Assembly: GCF_036867195.1 (NCBI RefSeq)
Contig: NZ_JBAJII010000001.1
Coordinates: 1,984,001-2,048,000 of the forward strand
Direction: 5' to 3'
From: Arthrobacter sp. Soc17.1.1.1
GTDB taxonomy: Bacteria > Actinomycetota > Actinomycetes > Actinomycetales > Micrococcaceae
Length of the DNA stretch: 64,000 nt
Part shown: positions 57,029-64,000 of the stretch, one piece after another
Position numbering within the stretch: the stretch's first letter is position 1
Layout: every line of letters starts with the position of its first letter
The notes under the pieces: generated by a model
Databases searched by the model: none
The model's input: only the letters and a program-made list of their open reading frames with translations
What the model was told of the DNA's origin: nothing
Position numbers and translations under genes: made by a program

Positions 57029-58258
57029 TCAGTCCGGCAGCAGTCGCCGCACGACGGCGTCGGCGAGCAGCCTGCCGTCGAGGGTCAGCACCACGCGGCC
57101 CGCGAACGCGGCGGCCGGGTCCACGAGCCCGTCGGCGATCAGCCCCGCGACGGCCCTGCGCCCCGCCGTGGTCAGCGACTCCGTGGGAAGACCCTCGCGC
57201 AGCCGGACGCGCAGCATGACGTCCTCCACGTAGCGGTCCTCCGCGGACAGCACCTCGCGCCCTGCAGCAGGTGAGCGGCCGGCACCGAGCGCCTCCGCGT
57301 AGGGCCGCGGGTGCTTCACGTTCCACCAGCGGGTGCCACCCACGTGGGAGTGCGCGCCCGGACCGGCGCCCCACCAGTCGCTGCCGCGCCAGTAGGCGAG
57401 GTTGTGCCGGCACTCGTCCGCGGGGGTCCGCGCCCAGTTGCTCACCTCGTACCAGTGCAGGCCGGCGGCCGTGAGCATCTCGTCGGCGAGGGCGTACTTG
57501 TCGGCGTGGTCGTCGTCGTCGATGGGCGGCACCTGTCCGCGCCGGATCCGCGAGGCGAGCCGTGTCCCGTCCTCGATGATGAGGGCGTAGGCGGAGATGT
57601 GGTCGGGGCCGTAGGACAGCGCCGTGGCGAGCGACGTGCGCCAGTCCTCGAGCGACTCCCCCGGCGTGCCGTAGATCAGGTCGAGGCTGACGCTGAGGCC
57701 GGCCTCGCGCGCCCACTGCACGGCCTGCGGGACGCGCTCGGGCGAGTGCGTCCGGTCGAGCACGGCGAGGACGTGCGGAACGGCCGACTGCATACCGAAG
57801 GACACGCGGGTGAACCCGGCGTCGCGCAGGATCCGCAGCGATTCGGGGGTGACGGAGTCGGGATTGGCCTCGGTGGTGACCTCGGCGTCCGGAGCCAGCC
57901 CCCAGGTTGCACGTGCGCTCCGGAGGATCGAGGCGAGGTCCTCGGCGGGGAGCAGCGTCGGGGTGCCGCCACCGAAGAAGACGGTCGAGAGGGGCCGGGC
58001 CGGCACCCCCGAGGACTCGAGGACACGGGCCCCGAGGGCGATCTCCTCGAGCACCGAGCCCGCATAGGCGTCCTGCGACGCTCCGCCGCCGAGCTCGGTG
58101 GCCGTGTACGTGTTGAAGTCGCAGTAGCCGCAGCGGACGGCGCAGAAGGGGATGTGCACGTACAGGCAGAAGGCGCGCTCGAGGGCTCCGTCAGCCGCTG
58201 CGGGCGGAAGGAGGCCGTCGTCGGGCGCCGGCAGGCCGAGCGGCAGGGCGCTAGGCAT
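57029..58258 (-). CDS. hemW: radical SAM heme chaperone HemW
   Basis: A 409-residue radical SAM protein of the HemW/HemN-like family. The iron-sulfur cluster is held by Cys39, Cys43 and Cys46 in CAVRCGYC. FFGGGTPTLL and RVSFGMQSAVPHVL are typical, and the C-terminal winged-helix region ends the chain. It lacks the oxidative role of true HemN and is instead thought to insert heme into respiratory enzymes. It lies downstream of lepA by 30 nt. Confidence 0.93.
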   Translation of the reverse strand: MPSALPLGLPAPDDGLLPPAAADGALERAFCLYVHIPFCAVRCGYCDFNTYTATELGGGASQDAYAGSVLEEIALGARVLESSGVPARPLSTVFFGGGTPTLLPAEDLASILRSARATWGLAPDAEVTTEANPDSVTPESLRILRDAGFTRVSFGMQSAVPHVLAVLDRTHSPERVPQAVQWAREAGLSVSLDLIYGTPGESLEDWRTSLATALSYGPDHISAYALIIEDGTRLASRIRRGQVPPIDDDDHADKYALADEMLTAAGLHWYEVSNWARTPADECRHNLAYWRGSDWWGAGPGAHSHVGGTRWWNVKHPRPYAEALGAGRSPAAGREVLSAEDRYVEDVMLRVRLREGLPTESLTTAGRRAVAGLIADGLVDPAAAFAGRVVLTLDGRLLADAVVRRLLPD

Positions 58259-58288
58259 GCCGGCCCGTCCCCTGGAAACCGATCCGGG

Positions 58289-60142
58289 TCACTTCTTGGC
58301 TTTGTCCTTCGACTCGTCGGAGGACAGCGCGGCGATGAAGGCTTCCTGGGGGACCTCGACCCGGCCCACCATCTTCATGCGCTTCTTGCCCTCCTTCTGC
58401 TTCTCGAGGAGCTTGCGCTTGCGGGTGATGTCACCGCCGTAGCACTTGGCCAGGACGTCCTTGCGGATGGCCCTGATGCTCTCGCGCGCGATGATCCGCG
58501 CGCCGATGGCCGCCTGGATGGGCACCTCGAACTGCTGCCGCGGGATGAGTTCGCGGAGCTTGCCCGTCATCATGACGCCGTACGCGTAGGCCTTGTCGCG
58601 GTGGGTGATGGCGCTGAAGGCGTCCACCTGCTCCCCCTGCAGGAGGATGTCCACCTTGACGAGGTCGGACACCTGGTCGCCGTCGGCCTTCCAGTCGAGG
58701 GAGCCGTAGCCGCGGGTCTTGGACTTCAGCAGGTCGAAGAAGTCGAAGACGATCTCCGCGAGGGGCAGCCGGTAGCGGATCTCCACGCGGTCCTCGGACA
58801 GGTAGTCCATGCCGCCGAGGACGCCGCGGCGCTGCTGGCAGAGCTCCATGATGGCGCCGACGAACTCCGACGGCGCGAGGATGGTCGCAGACACCATAGG
58901 TTCGCGCACCTCGGCGATCTTGCCCACCGGGTACTCGCTCGGGTTGGTGACCTTGAGGACGCGCTTGTCCTCGAGGGTGACCTCGTACTCGACGTTGGGT
59001 GCCGTGGAGATCAGGTCGAGGTTGTACTCCCGCTCGAGGCGCTCACGCGTGATCTCGAGGTGCAGCAGGCCGAGGAAGCCGACACGGAAGCCGAAGCCCA
59101 GGGCGGCGGAGGTCTCCGGCTCGTAGACGAGGGCGGCGTCGTTGAGGGTGAACTTCGCCAGGGCATCGCGGAGCACGGGGTAGTCCGTGCCGTCGAGGGG
59201 GTAGAGGCCCGAGAAGACCATCGGCTTCGGGTCCTGGTAGCCGCCGAGCGACTCCGCGGCCGGCTTCGCGAGGTTGGTGACGGTATCGCCGACCTTCGAC
59301 TGGCGGACGTCCTTCACGCCGGTGATGAGGTAGCCCACCTCGCCGACGCCCAGGCCCTTGGACGGCTTCGGCTCGGGAGAGCTGACGCCGATCTCGAGCA
59401 GCTCGTGGCTGGCGCGGGTCGACATCATCTGGATGCGTTCGCGGGGGCTCAGCTTGCCGTCGACGACGCGGACGTAGGTGACCACGCCGCGATACGTGTC
59501 GTACACGGAGTCGAAGATCATCGCCCGAGCGGGCGCATCCGGATTCCCGGTGGGGGCGGGCAGGTCACGGACTATCTTGTCCATGAGGGCCTCGACGCCC
59601 ACGCCCGTCTTGCCGGAGACCTTCAGCACGTCCTCCGGGTCGCCGCCGATCAGGCTCGCCAGTTCCGCCGCGTACTTCTCCGGCTGGGCGGCGGGCAGGT
59701 CGATCTTGTTCAGCACGGGGATGATCGTGAGGTTGTTCTCCATCGCGAGGTACAGGTTCGCGAGGGTCTGGGCCTCGATGCCCTGCGCCGCATCGACGAG
59801 CAGGACCGCTCCCTCGCACGCAGCGAGGGAGCGGGACACCTCGTAGGTGAAGTCGACGTGCCCGGGCGTGTCGATCATGTTCAGCGCGTAGGCGGTCCCG
59901 TCGACCTCCCAGGGCAGGCGCACGGCCTGGGACTTGATGGTGATGCCGCGCTCGCGCTCGATATCCATCCGGTCGAGGTACTGCGCCTTCATGTCCCGCT
60001 GCTCCACGGCTCCGGTGAGCTGGAGCATGCGGTCCGCCAGCGTGGACTTCCCGTGATCGATGTGGGCGATGATGCAGAAATTCCTGATGATCGCCGGATC
60101 GGTGGCGGCGGGCACCGGCGCGGTGCGGGCCATGGGTGACAC
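58289..60142 (-). CDS. lepA: elongation factor 4 (LepA)
   Basis: A 617-residue translational GTPase that back-translocates or aids ribosomes under stress. G1 is [10 protein letters not shown]2 is ERERGITI, G3 is DTPGHVDF and G4 is NKIDLP. Domains II, III, V-like and the LepA-specific C-terminal domain (from about 505) complete it. The GTG start at 60142 has GAGGAA 5 nt upstream, favouring it over the ATG three codons later. It precedes hemW. Confidence 0.97.
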   Translation of the reverse strand: MSPMARTAPVPAATDPAIIRNFCIIAHIDHGKSTLADRMLQLTGAVEQRDMKAQYLDRMDIERERGITIKSQAVRLPWEVDGTAYALNMIDTPGHVDFTYEVSRSLAACEGAVLLVDAAQGIEAQTLANLYLAMENNLTIIPVLNKIDLPAAQPEKYAAELASLIGGDPEDVLKVSGKTGVGVEALMDKIVRDLPAPTGNPDAPARAMIFDSVYDTYRGVVTYVRVVDGKLSPRERIQMMSTRASHELLEIGVSSPEPKPSKGLGVGEVGYLITGVKDVRQSKVGDTVTNLAKPAAESLGGYQDPKPMVFSGLYPLDGTDYPVLRDALAKFTLNDAALVYEPETSAALGFGFRVGFLGLLHLEITRERLEREYNLDLISTAPNVEYEVTLEDKRVLKVTNPSEYPVGKIAEVREPMVSATILAPSEFVGAIMELCQQRRGVLGGMDYLSEDRVEIRYRLPLAEIVFDFFDLLKSKTRGYGSLDWKADGDQVSDLVKVDILLQGEQVDAFSAITHRDKAYAYGVMMTGKLRELIPRQQFEVPIQAAIGARIIARESIRAIRKDVLAKCYGGDITRKRKLLEKQKEGKKRMKMVGRVEVPQEAFIAALSSDESKDKAKK

Positions 60143-60354
60143 GTAGGTTCCTCACTGTTACGGGACAGGGCCGGCGTGCAGTCCGCAGCCGGGCCGTCGT
60201 CGACGGCGGCCGGGCTCGTCCGCGCCGTTTCACTCCCCTTAGTGTCCCACGTGGCCGGGCGGCCACGGGAACCGCACCGGTCCGCAGTGCTCGGGCGCTT
60301 CGCCGCCGTCCGCTGCTCGGGCGCCGCGGCCGGTGCTCGCCTAAGATCCCTTCC

Positions 60355-60888
60355 ATGGCCATCACCCTGAGCTCGCTCCTGTCCCTGGCACGCCGCGTCG
60401 TCCGCGGCCTCGAGAGCCGACCGTCCGCTCCGGCACCGGATCGCAGTCCGACCAGGAGGCGCGGCGGGTCCGCGGGACGTGTCACCCCCGCCACCCGGGC
60501 GGCGGGCCGACGCCGGACCGCCTCGCTGGCCTACTCCCCCTCGAGCGACGGGAATCCCGATCCGGGAGAGATCGTGTGGACGTGGGTGCCCTACGAGGAC
60601 GACCCCGCGCAGGGCAAGGACCGCCCCGTGCTCCTGATCGGGCGGGACGGGCGCGACCTGCTGGGCCTCATGCTGACCAGCCGCGACCGCAACAACACCC
60701 GGGAGCACGACGGCCGGTACATCGACATCGGCACCGGTGCCTGGGACCGGCAAGGCCGGCCGAGTGAGGTGAAGGTCGACCGGCTCCTCCGGGTTGCTCC
60801 CGCAACGATCCGGCGCGAAGGATCAGTGCTCCCACGGGACCGCTTCGAGCGCGTCGTCGCGGCGCTCCCCGACGACCTCCTCGGCTGA
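60355..60888 (+). CDS. PemK/MazF-like toxin-family protein
   Basis: A 177-residue protein whose C-terminal half (about residues 70-177) matches the PemK/MazF endoribonuclease fold: GEIVWTWVPYEDDPAQGKDRPVLLIG, LMLTSRDRNN and VKVDRLLRV. The first 65 residues are an Arg/Pro/Ser-rich extension. No antitoxin gene lies beside it, so it may be a solitary member with a housekeeping or regulatory role, or its partner is elsewhere. TAAGAT ends 7 nt before the ATG with no ribosome site, so the message is leaderless by appearance. Confidence 0.82.
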   Translation: MAITLSSLLSLARRVVRGLESRPSAPAPDRSPTRRRGGSAGRVTPATRAAGRRRTASLAYSPSSDGNPDPGEIVWTWVPYEDDPAQGKDRPVLLIGRDGRDLLGLMLTSRDRNNTREHDGRYIDIGTGAWDRQGRPSEVKVDRLLRVAPATIRREGSVLPRDRFERVVAALPDDLLG

Positions 60889-61073
60889 ACAGCCCACCCG
60901 GGTCACCACCGTGCGTGATCGACCGTGTGACCTACCGGGGCGACCTGCCCGTCATCCGGCCGGCCGGCCGGTGTCCCGATCCGGGCCCGCCGATGCCAGG
61001 CCTCCCGGAGCGGCGGCTCCGGGCCCACCAGGCGCCCGAGGGATCGGGTTCCCGCGGTCTTTCTGGTAACCTG

Positions 61074-61203
61074 TATAGCTGTGTGTCCGCGCAGGTCTTC
61101 GGGCACTTTGGCCGATCGCCACACGGTATCCCCACGCCGTCCAGTCTCTGATCGGCCGAAATACCCTCACGACCAGTCCGCAATACAAAGAAAGATTTCA
61201 TTC
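61074..61203 (+). promoter_or_regulatory. structured leader of rpsT
   Basis: TATAGC (61074-61079) is a possible -10, giving a leader of about 115 nt. GGCCGATC (61110-61117) and GATCGGCC (61150-61157) form a perfect 8-bp stem, extended by TTT/AAA with one bulge. Such a leader could be the site of S20 autogenous control. The 315-nt gap between the PemK-like gene and rpsT holds no gene. Confidence 0.45.
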
Positions 61204-61464
61204 GTGGCAAACATCAAGTCCCAGAAGAAGCGCATCCTCACCAACGAGAAGGCGAGGCAGCGCAACAACTCGGTCAAGTCCGAGCTCAAGACCGCCATCC
61301 GCGCCGTGAACACGGCCGTCGAAGGCGCTGACAAGGACGCTGCTGCAACGGCACTCCAGGCCGCCAGCCGCAAGCTCGACAAGGCTGTCAGCAAGGGCGT
61401 GCTGCACAAGAACAACGCAGCGAACCGCAAGTCCGCGATCTCCAAGAAGGTCAACGCGCTCTAA
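61204..61464 (+). CDS. rpsT: 30S ribosomal protein S20
   Basis: An 86-residue basic helical protein that binds 16S rRNA in the body of the 30S subunit. [25 protein letters not shown] and [18 protein letters not shown] are diagnostic. GTG start; the ribosome site AAGAAAG is purine-rich. As in many bacteria it is a single-gene unit, and a strong terminator follows. Confidence 0.98.
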   Translation: MANIKSQKKRILTNEKARQRNNSVKSELKTAIRAVNTAVEGADKDAAATALQAASRKLDKAVSKGVLHKNNAANRKSAISKKVNAL

Positions 61465-61480
61465 GCTGCGGATCCTTCAT

Positions 61481-61517
61481 CGAAGGGCCGGCTCCCCGTA
61501 CGGGAGCCGGCCCTTCG
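61481..61517 (+). terminator. terminator after rpsT
   Basis: CGAAGGGCCGGCTCCC and GGGAGCCGGCCCTTCG form a perfect 16-bp stem around a 5-nt loop, 17 nt past the rpsT stop. It also serves the convergent holA. Confidence 0.88.
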
Positions 61518-61566
61518 GCGTTCCACGGCCCGCCCTGGCGTGACGGGCCGGCAGGAGCTCAGCCGC

Positions 61567-62580
61567 TCAGCCGTCACCCAGCGCGATGACTGTCACGGCC
61601 CGCTCGACGGCGTAGACCGGGTCCCGTGACTCGCCCTTCACCTGCGCGTCGGCCTCCGCCAGCGCGCGGATGCTCCGGGCCAGGGCGTCCGAGCTGAAAC
61701 GCTGCGCTTCCCGGCGCGCCTGGTCGACCTGCCAGGGCGCCATCCCCAGATCCTTGGCGAGCTGCACCGACGACCCCCTGACACCGTGCACCTTCGCGAC
61801 CGCGCGGACCTTCATGGCGAGCGCTGCGACGATGGGCACGGGGTCGGCGCCCGTCGCGAGGGCGTGGCGCAGCATCGACAGCGCCTGCGCGGTGCGTCCG
61901 GCGAGGGCCGCGTCGGCGACCTTGAAGCCCGTCGCCTCGACACGCCCCCCGTAGTACTTCTCGACCGTCTCGACGGAGACGTCGCCCGCGGTGTCGGCCA
62001 TCAGCTGCTGACATGCCGCCGCCAGTTCCGGAAGCTGCGAACCGACCGCGGCGACGAGCGCACGCACCGCGTCGGCGTCGATGCGCCGTCGCGCGAGGCG
62101 GAACTCGGTGGTGACGAACTCGGCCTTCTCGCCGTCCTTCTTCAGTGGCTGGCAGTCCACGATGGTCGCTTTCGCCGCCTTGACGGCGTCCAGCAGCTTC
62201 TTCCCGCGGTTCCCGCCGGAATGGCGCATCACCAGGACGACGTCGGGTGCCGGGTCGGTGAGGTAGGCGATCGTGTCGATCAGGAAGGCGTCGTTCATCT
62301 GCGCCAGTCCCGCTGCCTCGATGATCTTCCAGTCACCGAAGAGGGACGGGCTCGCGTGCATGAGCAGCGTACCGGCCTCGTAGGACCCGGCGTCGAAGCG
62401 GACAAGTTCGGCGTCGGGCTGCGCTGCACGGACCTGGCCGCGGATCGATTCGGCCGCCTTCGCCGCGAGGTAGTCCTCGGGCCCCGACAGCAGGACGACG
62501 GCGGCCGGCTTGACGTCCCGCCACGATGCGGACGCAGGACTCGGGCCGCTGGTGCGGCCGGCCGGGGATCTTGTTGCCAC
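61567..62580 (-). CDS. holA: DNA polymerase III subunit delta
   Basis: A 337-residue clamp-loader subunit that opens the beta clamp. Motifs include LLSGPEDYLAAKAAESIR at the start, the FGDWKIIEA segment of the clamp-binding region and the C-terminal PWQVDQARREAQRFSSDALARSIRALAEAD helices. A GTG start follows GGAAGGAA by 8 nt. It comes after comEC on the same strand, the common comEC-holA order. Confidence 0.93.
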   Translation of the reverse strand: MATRSPAGRTSGPSPASASWRDVKPAAVVLLSGPEDYLAAKAAESIRGQVRAAQPDAELVRFDAGSYEAGTLLMHASPSLFGDWKIIEAAGLAQMNDAFLIDTIAYLTDPAPDVVLVMRHSGGNRGKKLLDAVKAAKATIVDCQPLKKDGEKAEFVTTEFRLARRRIDADAVRALVAAVGSQLPELAAACQQLMADTAGDVSVETVEKYYGGRVEATGFKVADAALAGRTAQALSMLRHALATGADPVPIVAALAMKVRAVAKVHGVRGSSVQLAKDLGMAPWQVDQARREAQRFSSDALARSIRALAEADAQVKGESRDPVYAVERAVTVIALGDG

Positions 62581-62668
62581 GGGGCGGGCTTCCTTCCGTC
62601 AGATGCACCCCTACTCTGTCATGGCCCCGCGGCGCCTCAAAGCCGCAGCACGCCCTGACGCAGCGGCC

Positions 62669-64000
62669 TCACCGCAGTGGCCTGACCTCGAGGGCGCTGC
62701 CCACGACGTCGACGAGGAAGGTGCCCAGCTGGTCCGTGCGGGCGGTGGCGGTCCGGGTGCGGTCGAGTGCGCCCAAAATGCTCGGGTGGGGATGACCGTA
62801 GTCGTTGCCCTCCCCCACCGAGATGAGTGCCAGGCGCGGATGCACGGCCTCCAGCAGCGCAGTACCCCCGTTCCTGGCTCCGTGATGGGCGACCTTGAGG
62901 ACCTCCACGCCGTCCGTGCCCAGCGAGGGCAGGCCTGACAGCAGCGCCGCCGCCGCGTCCTCCTCCAGATCGCCCATGAGCAGGATCGTCAGCGGGCCAC
63001 GGGGTGTGTGCGCGGTGACCGCGAGCACCGCGCTCGCGTTGTTCTCCTCCAGGAGCACCTCGTCCTCCCTGGGCCACAGGACGTCGACGTGCAGCGGGGC
63101 GAGGTCGAGCGTCGACGCACTGTCCAGTCGCTCGGCGCGCACCCCGCCCGCCGTCGCTGCGTCCTCCACCTGGGCCGGCAGCCGGTCCTCCCCCGTGGAG
63201 AAGTAGAGCGCGGTCAGGGTCCTCCCCCGGACCGCGCCCCCGATGCCGCCGTAGTGGTCCTCGTGGAGATGCGTGATGACCAGTGCATCGATCACCTCGA
63301 CGCGCAGGGCGTCCAGGCAGCGGTCCATCGCCTCGGGATCCGGTCCCGCATCGACGACGAGCGCGTGACCCGGCGTCGTCCTCACCACGACGGCGTCGCC
63401 CTGGCCGACGTCGCACATCGCGAGGACCCAGGAGCGTGCCTGCGGTGCACCGACACGCCCGGCGAGCACCGAGGCCGCGGCCAGACCCAGCAGGCAGCCG
63501 AGGACAGCGGCGAGCAGCACGGCCCGGCGCCGGCTCCGGTGCCGGCACCGGTCCCGGCCTCGCTCACGACCGGGCCCGCTCGACGGCGGGTCCTCGGGAC
63601 CCGGGCGGGTGATGCCGGCTCGTCCGCCTCGGCGTCGCCACCGGGCGACGACGGCATCCCGGCGGATGAGCAGCACGAGCGCCGCGGACACCAGGCTCGC
63701 GATCACCGCCCCCGGCACGCCCGGCACCCACGGCAGCGACGCCGACGGCGCATCGGCCAGGGTCTCCGCGACGCCCGCGACCCACCGCGTGCCCATCTGA
63801 GCGGCGGCCACCAGTGGCGGAGCCAGGATCGGGGCACCGACCAGCGTGAGCACCGCCGCCATCCCCAGCAGGGTGATCGCCGGGACCACCGGCGAGGCCA
63901 GGATGTTGGCCGGCAGCGAGTAGACGGGGAGAGAGGGCTGGATCAGGACGAGGACGGGCGTGCAGAAGAGCTGCGCCGTCAGGGGGATGGCCAGCAGTTG
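62669..64000 (-). CDS. comEC: ComEC/Rec2 competence channel (partial, 3' part)
   Basis: The gene enters from the right edge, so the N-terminus and most of the membrane channel are missing. Visible are the end of the Competence domain (PVYSLPANILASP, then several transmembrane segments) and the C-terminal beta-lactamase-like domain with MCDVGQGDAVVVRTTPG, the metal-binding THLHEDHYGG and KVAHHGARNG. This protein moves single-stranded DNA into the cell during transformation. Because the frame stays open to base 64000, no truncation is seen within the window. Confidence 0.94.
   Translation of the reverse strand, partial: QLLAIPLTAQLFCTPVLVLIQPSLPVYSLPANILASPVVPAITLLGMAAVLTLVGAPILAPPLVAAAQMGTRWVAGVAETLADAPSASLPWVPGVPGAVIASLVSAALVLLIRRDAVVARWRRRGGRAGITRPGPEDPPSSGPGRERGRDRCRHRSRRRAVLLAAVLGCLLGLAAASVLAGRVGAPQARSWVLAMCDVGQGDAVVVRTTPGHALVVDAGPDPEAMDRCLDALRVEVIDALVITHLHEDHYGGIGGAVRGRTLTALYFSTGEDRLPAQVEDAATAGGVRAERLDSASTLDLAPLHVDVLWPREDEVLLEENNASAVLAVTAHTPRGPLTILLMGDLEEDAAAALLSGLPSLGTDGVEVLKVAHHGARNGGTALLEAVHPRLALISVGEGNDYGHPHPSILGALDRTRTATARTDQLGTFLVDVVGSALEVRPLR

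Noticed and set aside
52617..60139. Long plus-strand frames of over 900 codons opposite rsmE-dnaJ-hrcA and lepA-hemW
   Set aside because: They are antisense to clearly conserved genes and have biased, low-complexity translations without recognisable domains.

Overview
The window is high-GC actinobacterial DNA and looks like a chromosome segment of the Micrococcaceae (Arthrobacter and relatives). The reasons are the gene sets and their order: qcrCAB with ctaE, a separate ctaC-ctaD-ctaF run, leuA-recO-uppS, lepA-hemW-DUF4870-DUF3097-hrcA-dnaJ-rsmE and phoH-ybeY-(CBS protein)-era. No rRNA, tRNA, insertion sequence, prophage or CRISPR array was found. Family names come from motif recognition by eye, not from database searches.

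Layout. Positions 1-6040 hold the tail of a UvrA-like ATPase, a two-gene signalling module (a SARP-type activator carrying a C-terminal receiver domain, overlapped by its histidine kinase) and two short-chain dehydrogenases divergent from an XRE/MmyB-type regulator. Positions 6.4-12 kb look like a stress or dormancy group: a DUF4389 membrane protein, a lipid kinase, a universal stress protein, a CYTH-CHAD protein, a 67-residue protein and a VOC protein. Three of these genes are preceded by GGG...CCCTAG boxes that resemble DosR/DevR sites. Positions 12.1-20.4 kb are a complete organosulfur acquisition operon: promoter, a SAM-I/IV-type riboswitch candidate, a terminator, a lipoprotein binding protein, two permeases, a fused double ATPase, a DmoA/DszA-like flavin monooxygenase and a DszC/SfnB-like acyl-CoA-dehydrogenase-fold oxygenase.

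Positions 20.5-24.5 kb carry small accessory genes and trpD. Positions 24.6-28.9 kb and 31.5-34.6 kb encode the aerobic respiratory chain: ctaE-qcrC-qcrA-qcrB and, on the other strand, ctaC-ctaD-ctaF. Their three promoter regions share a dyad, TCTAC-N5-GTAG, in the same orientation. Between the two blocks lie a 5'-truncated PAP2 gene, a dihydrofolate-reductase-fold protein, a hypothetical protein and a GntR/UTRA regulator. From 34.7 kb onward the genes are mostly housekeeping: erpA, an M20 peptidase, pyrD, uppS, recO, leuA with a leaderless leader peptide, an M13 peptidase, an LCP cell-wall ligase, era, a CBS/CNNM protein, ybeY, phoH, rsmE, dnaJ, hrcA with a CIRCE site, hemW, lepA, a PemK-like protein, rpsT, holA and the 3' part of comEC.

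Two features run through the window. Many genes appear to be transcribed leaderlessly, with a -10 hexamer 5 to 8 nt before the start codon. Convergent gene pairs are often separated by long perfect hairpin terminators. Short tandem repeats with periods of 12 or 15 bp occur near several gene ends.
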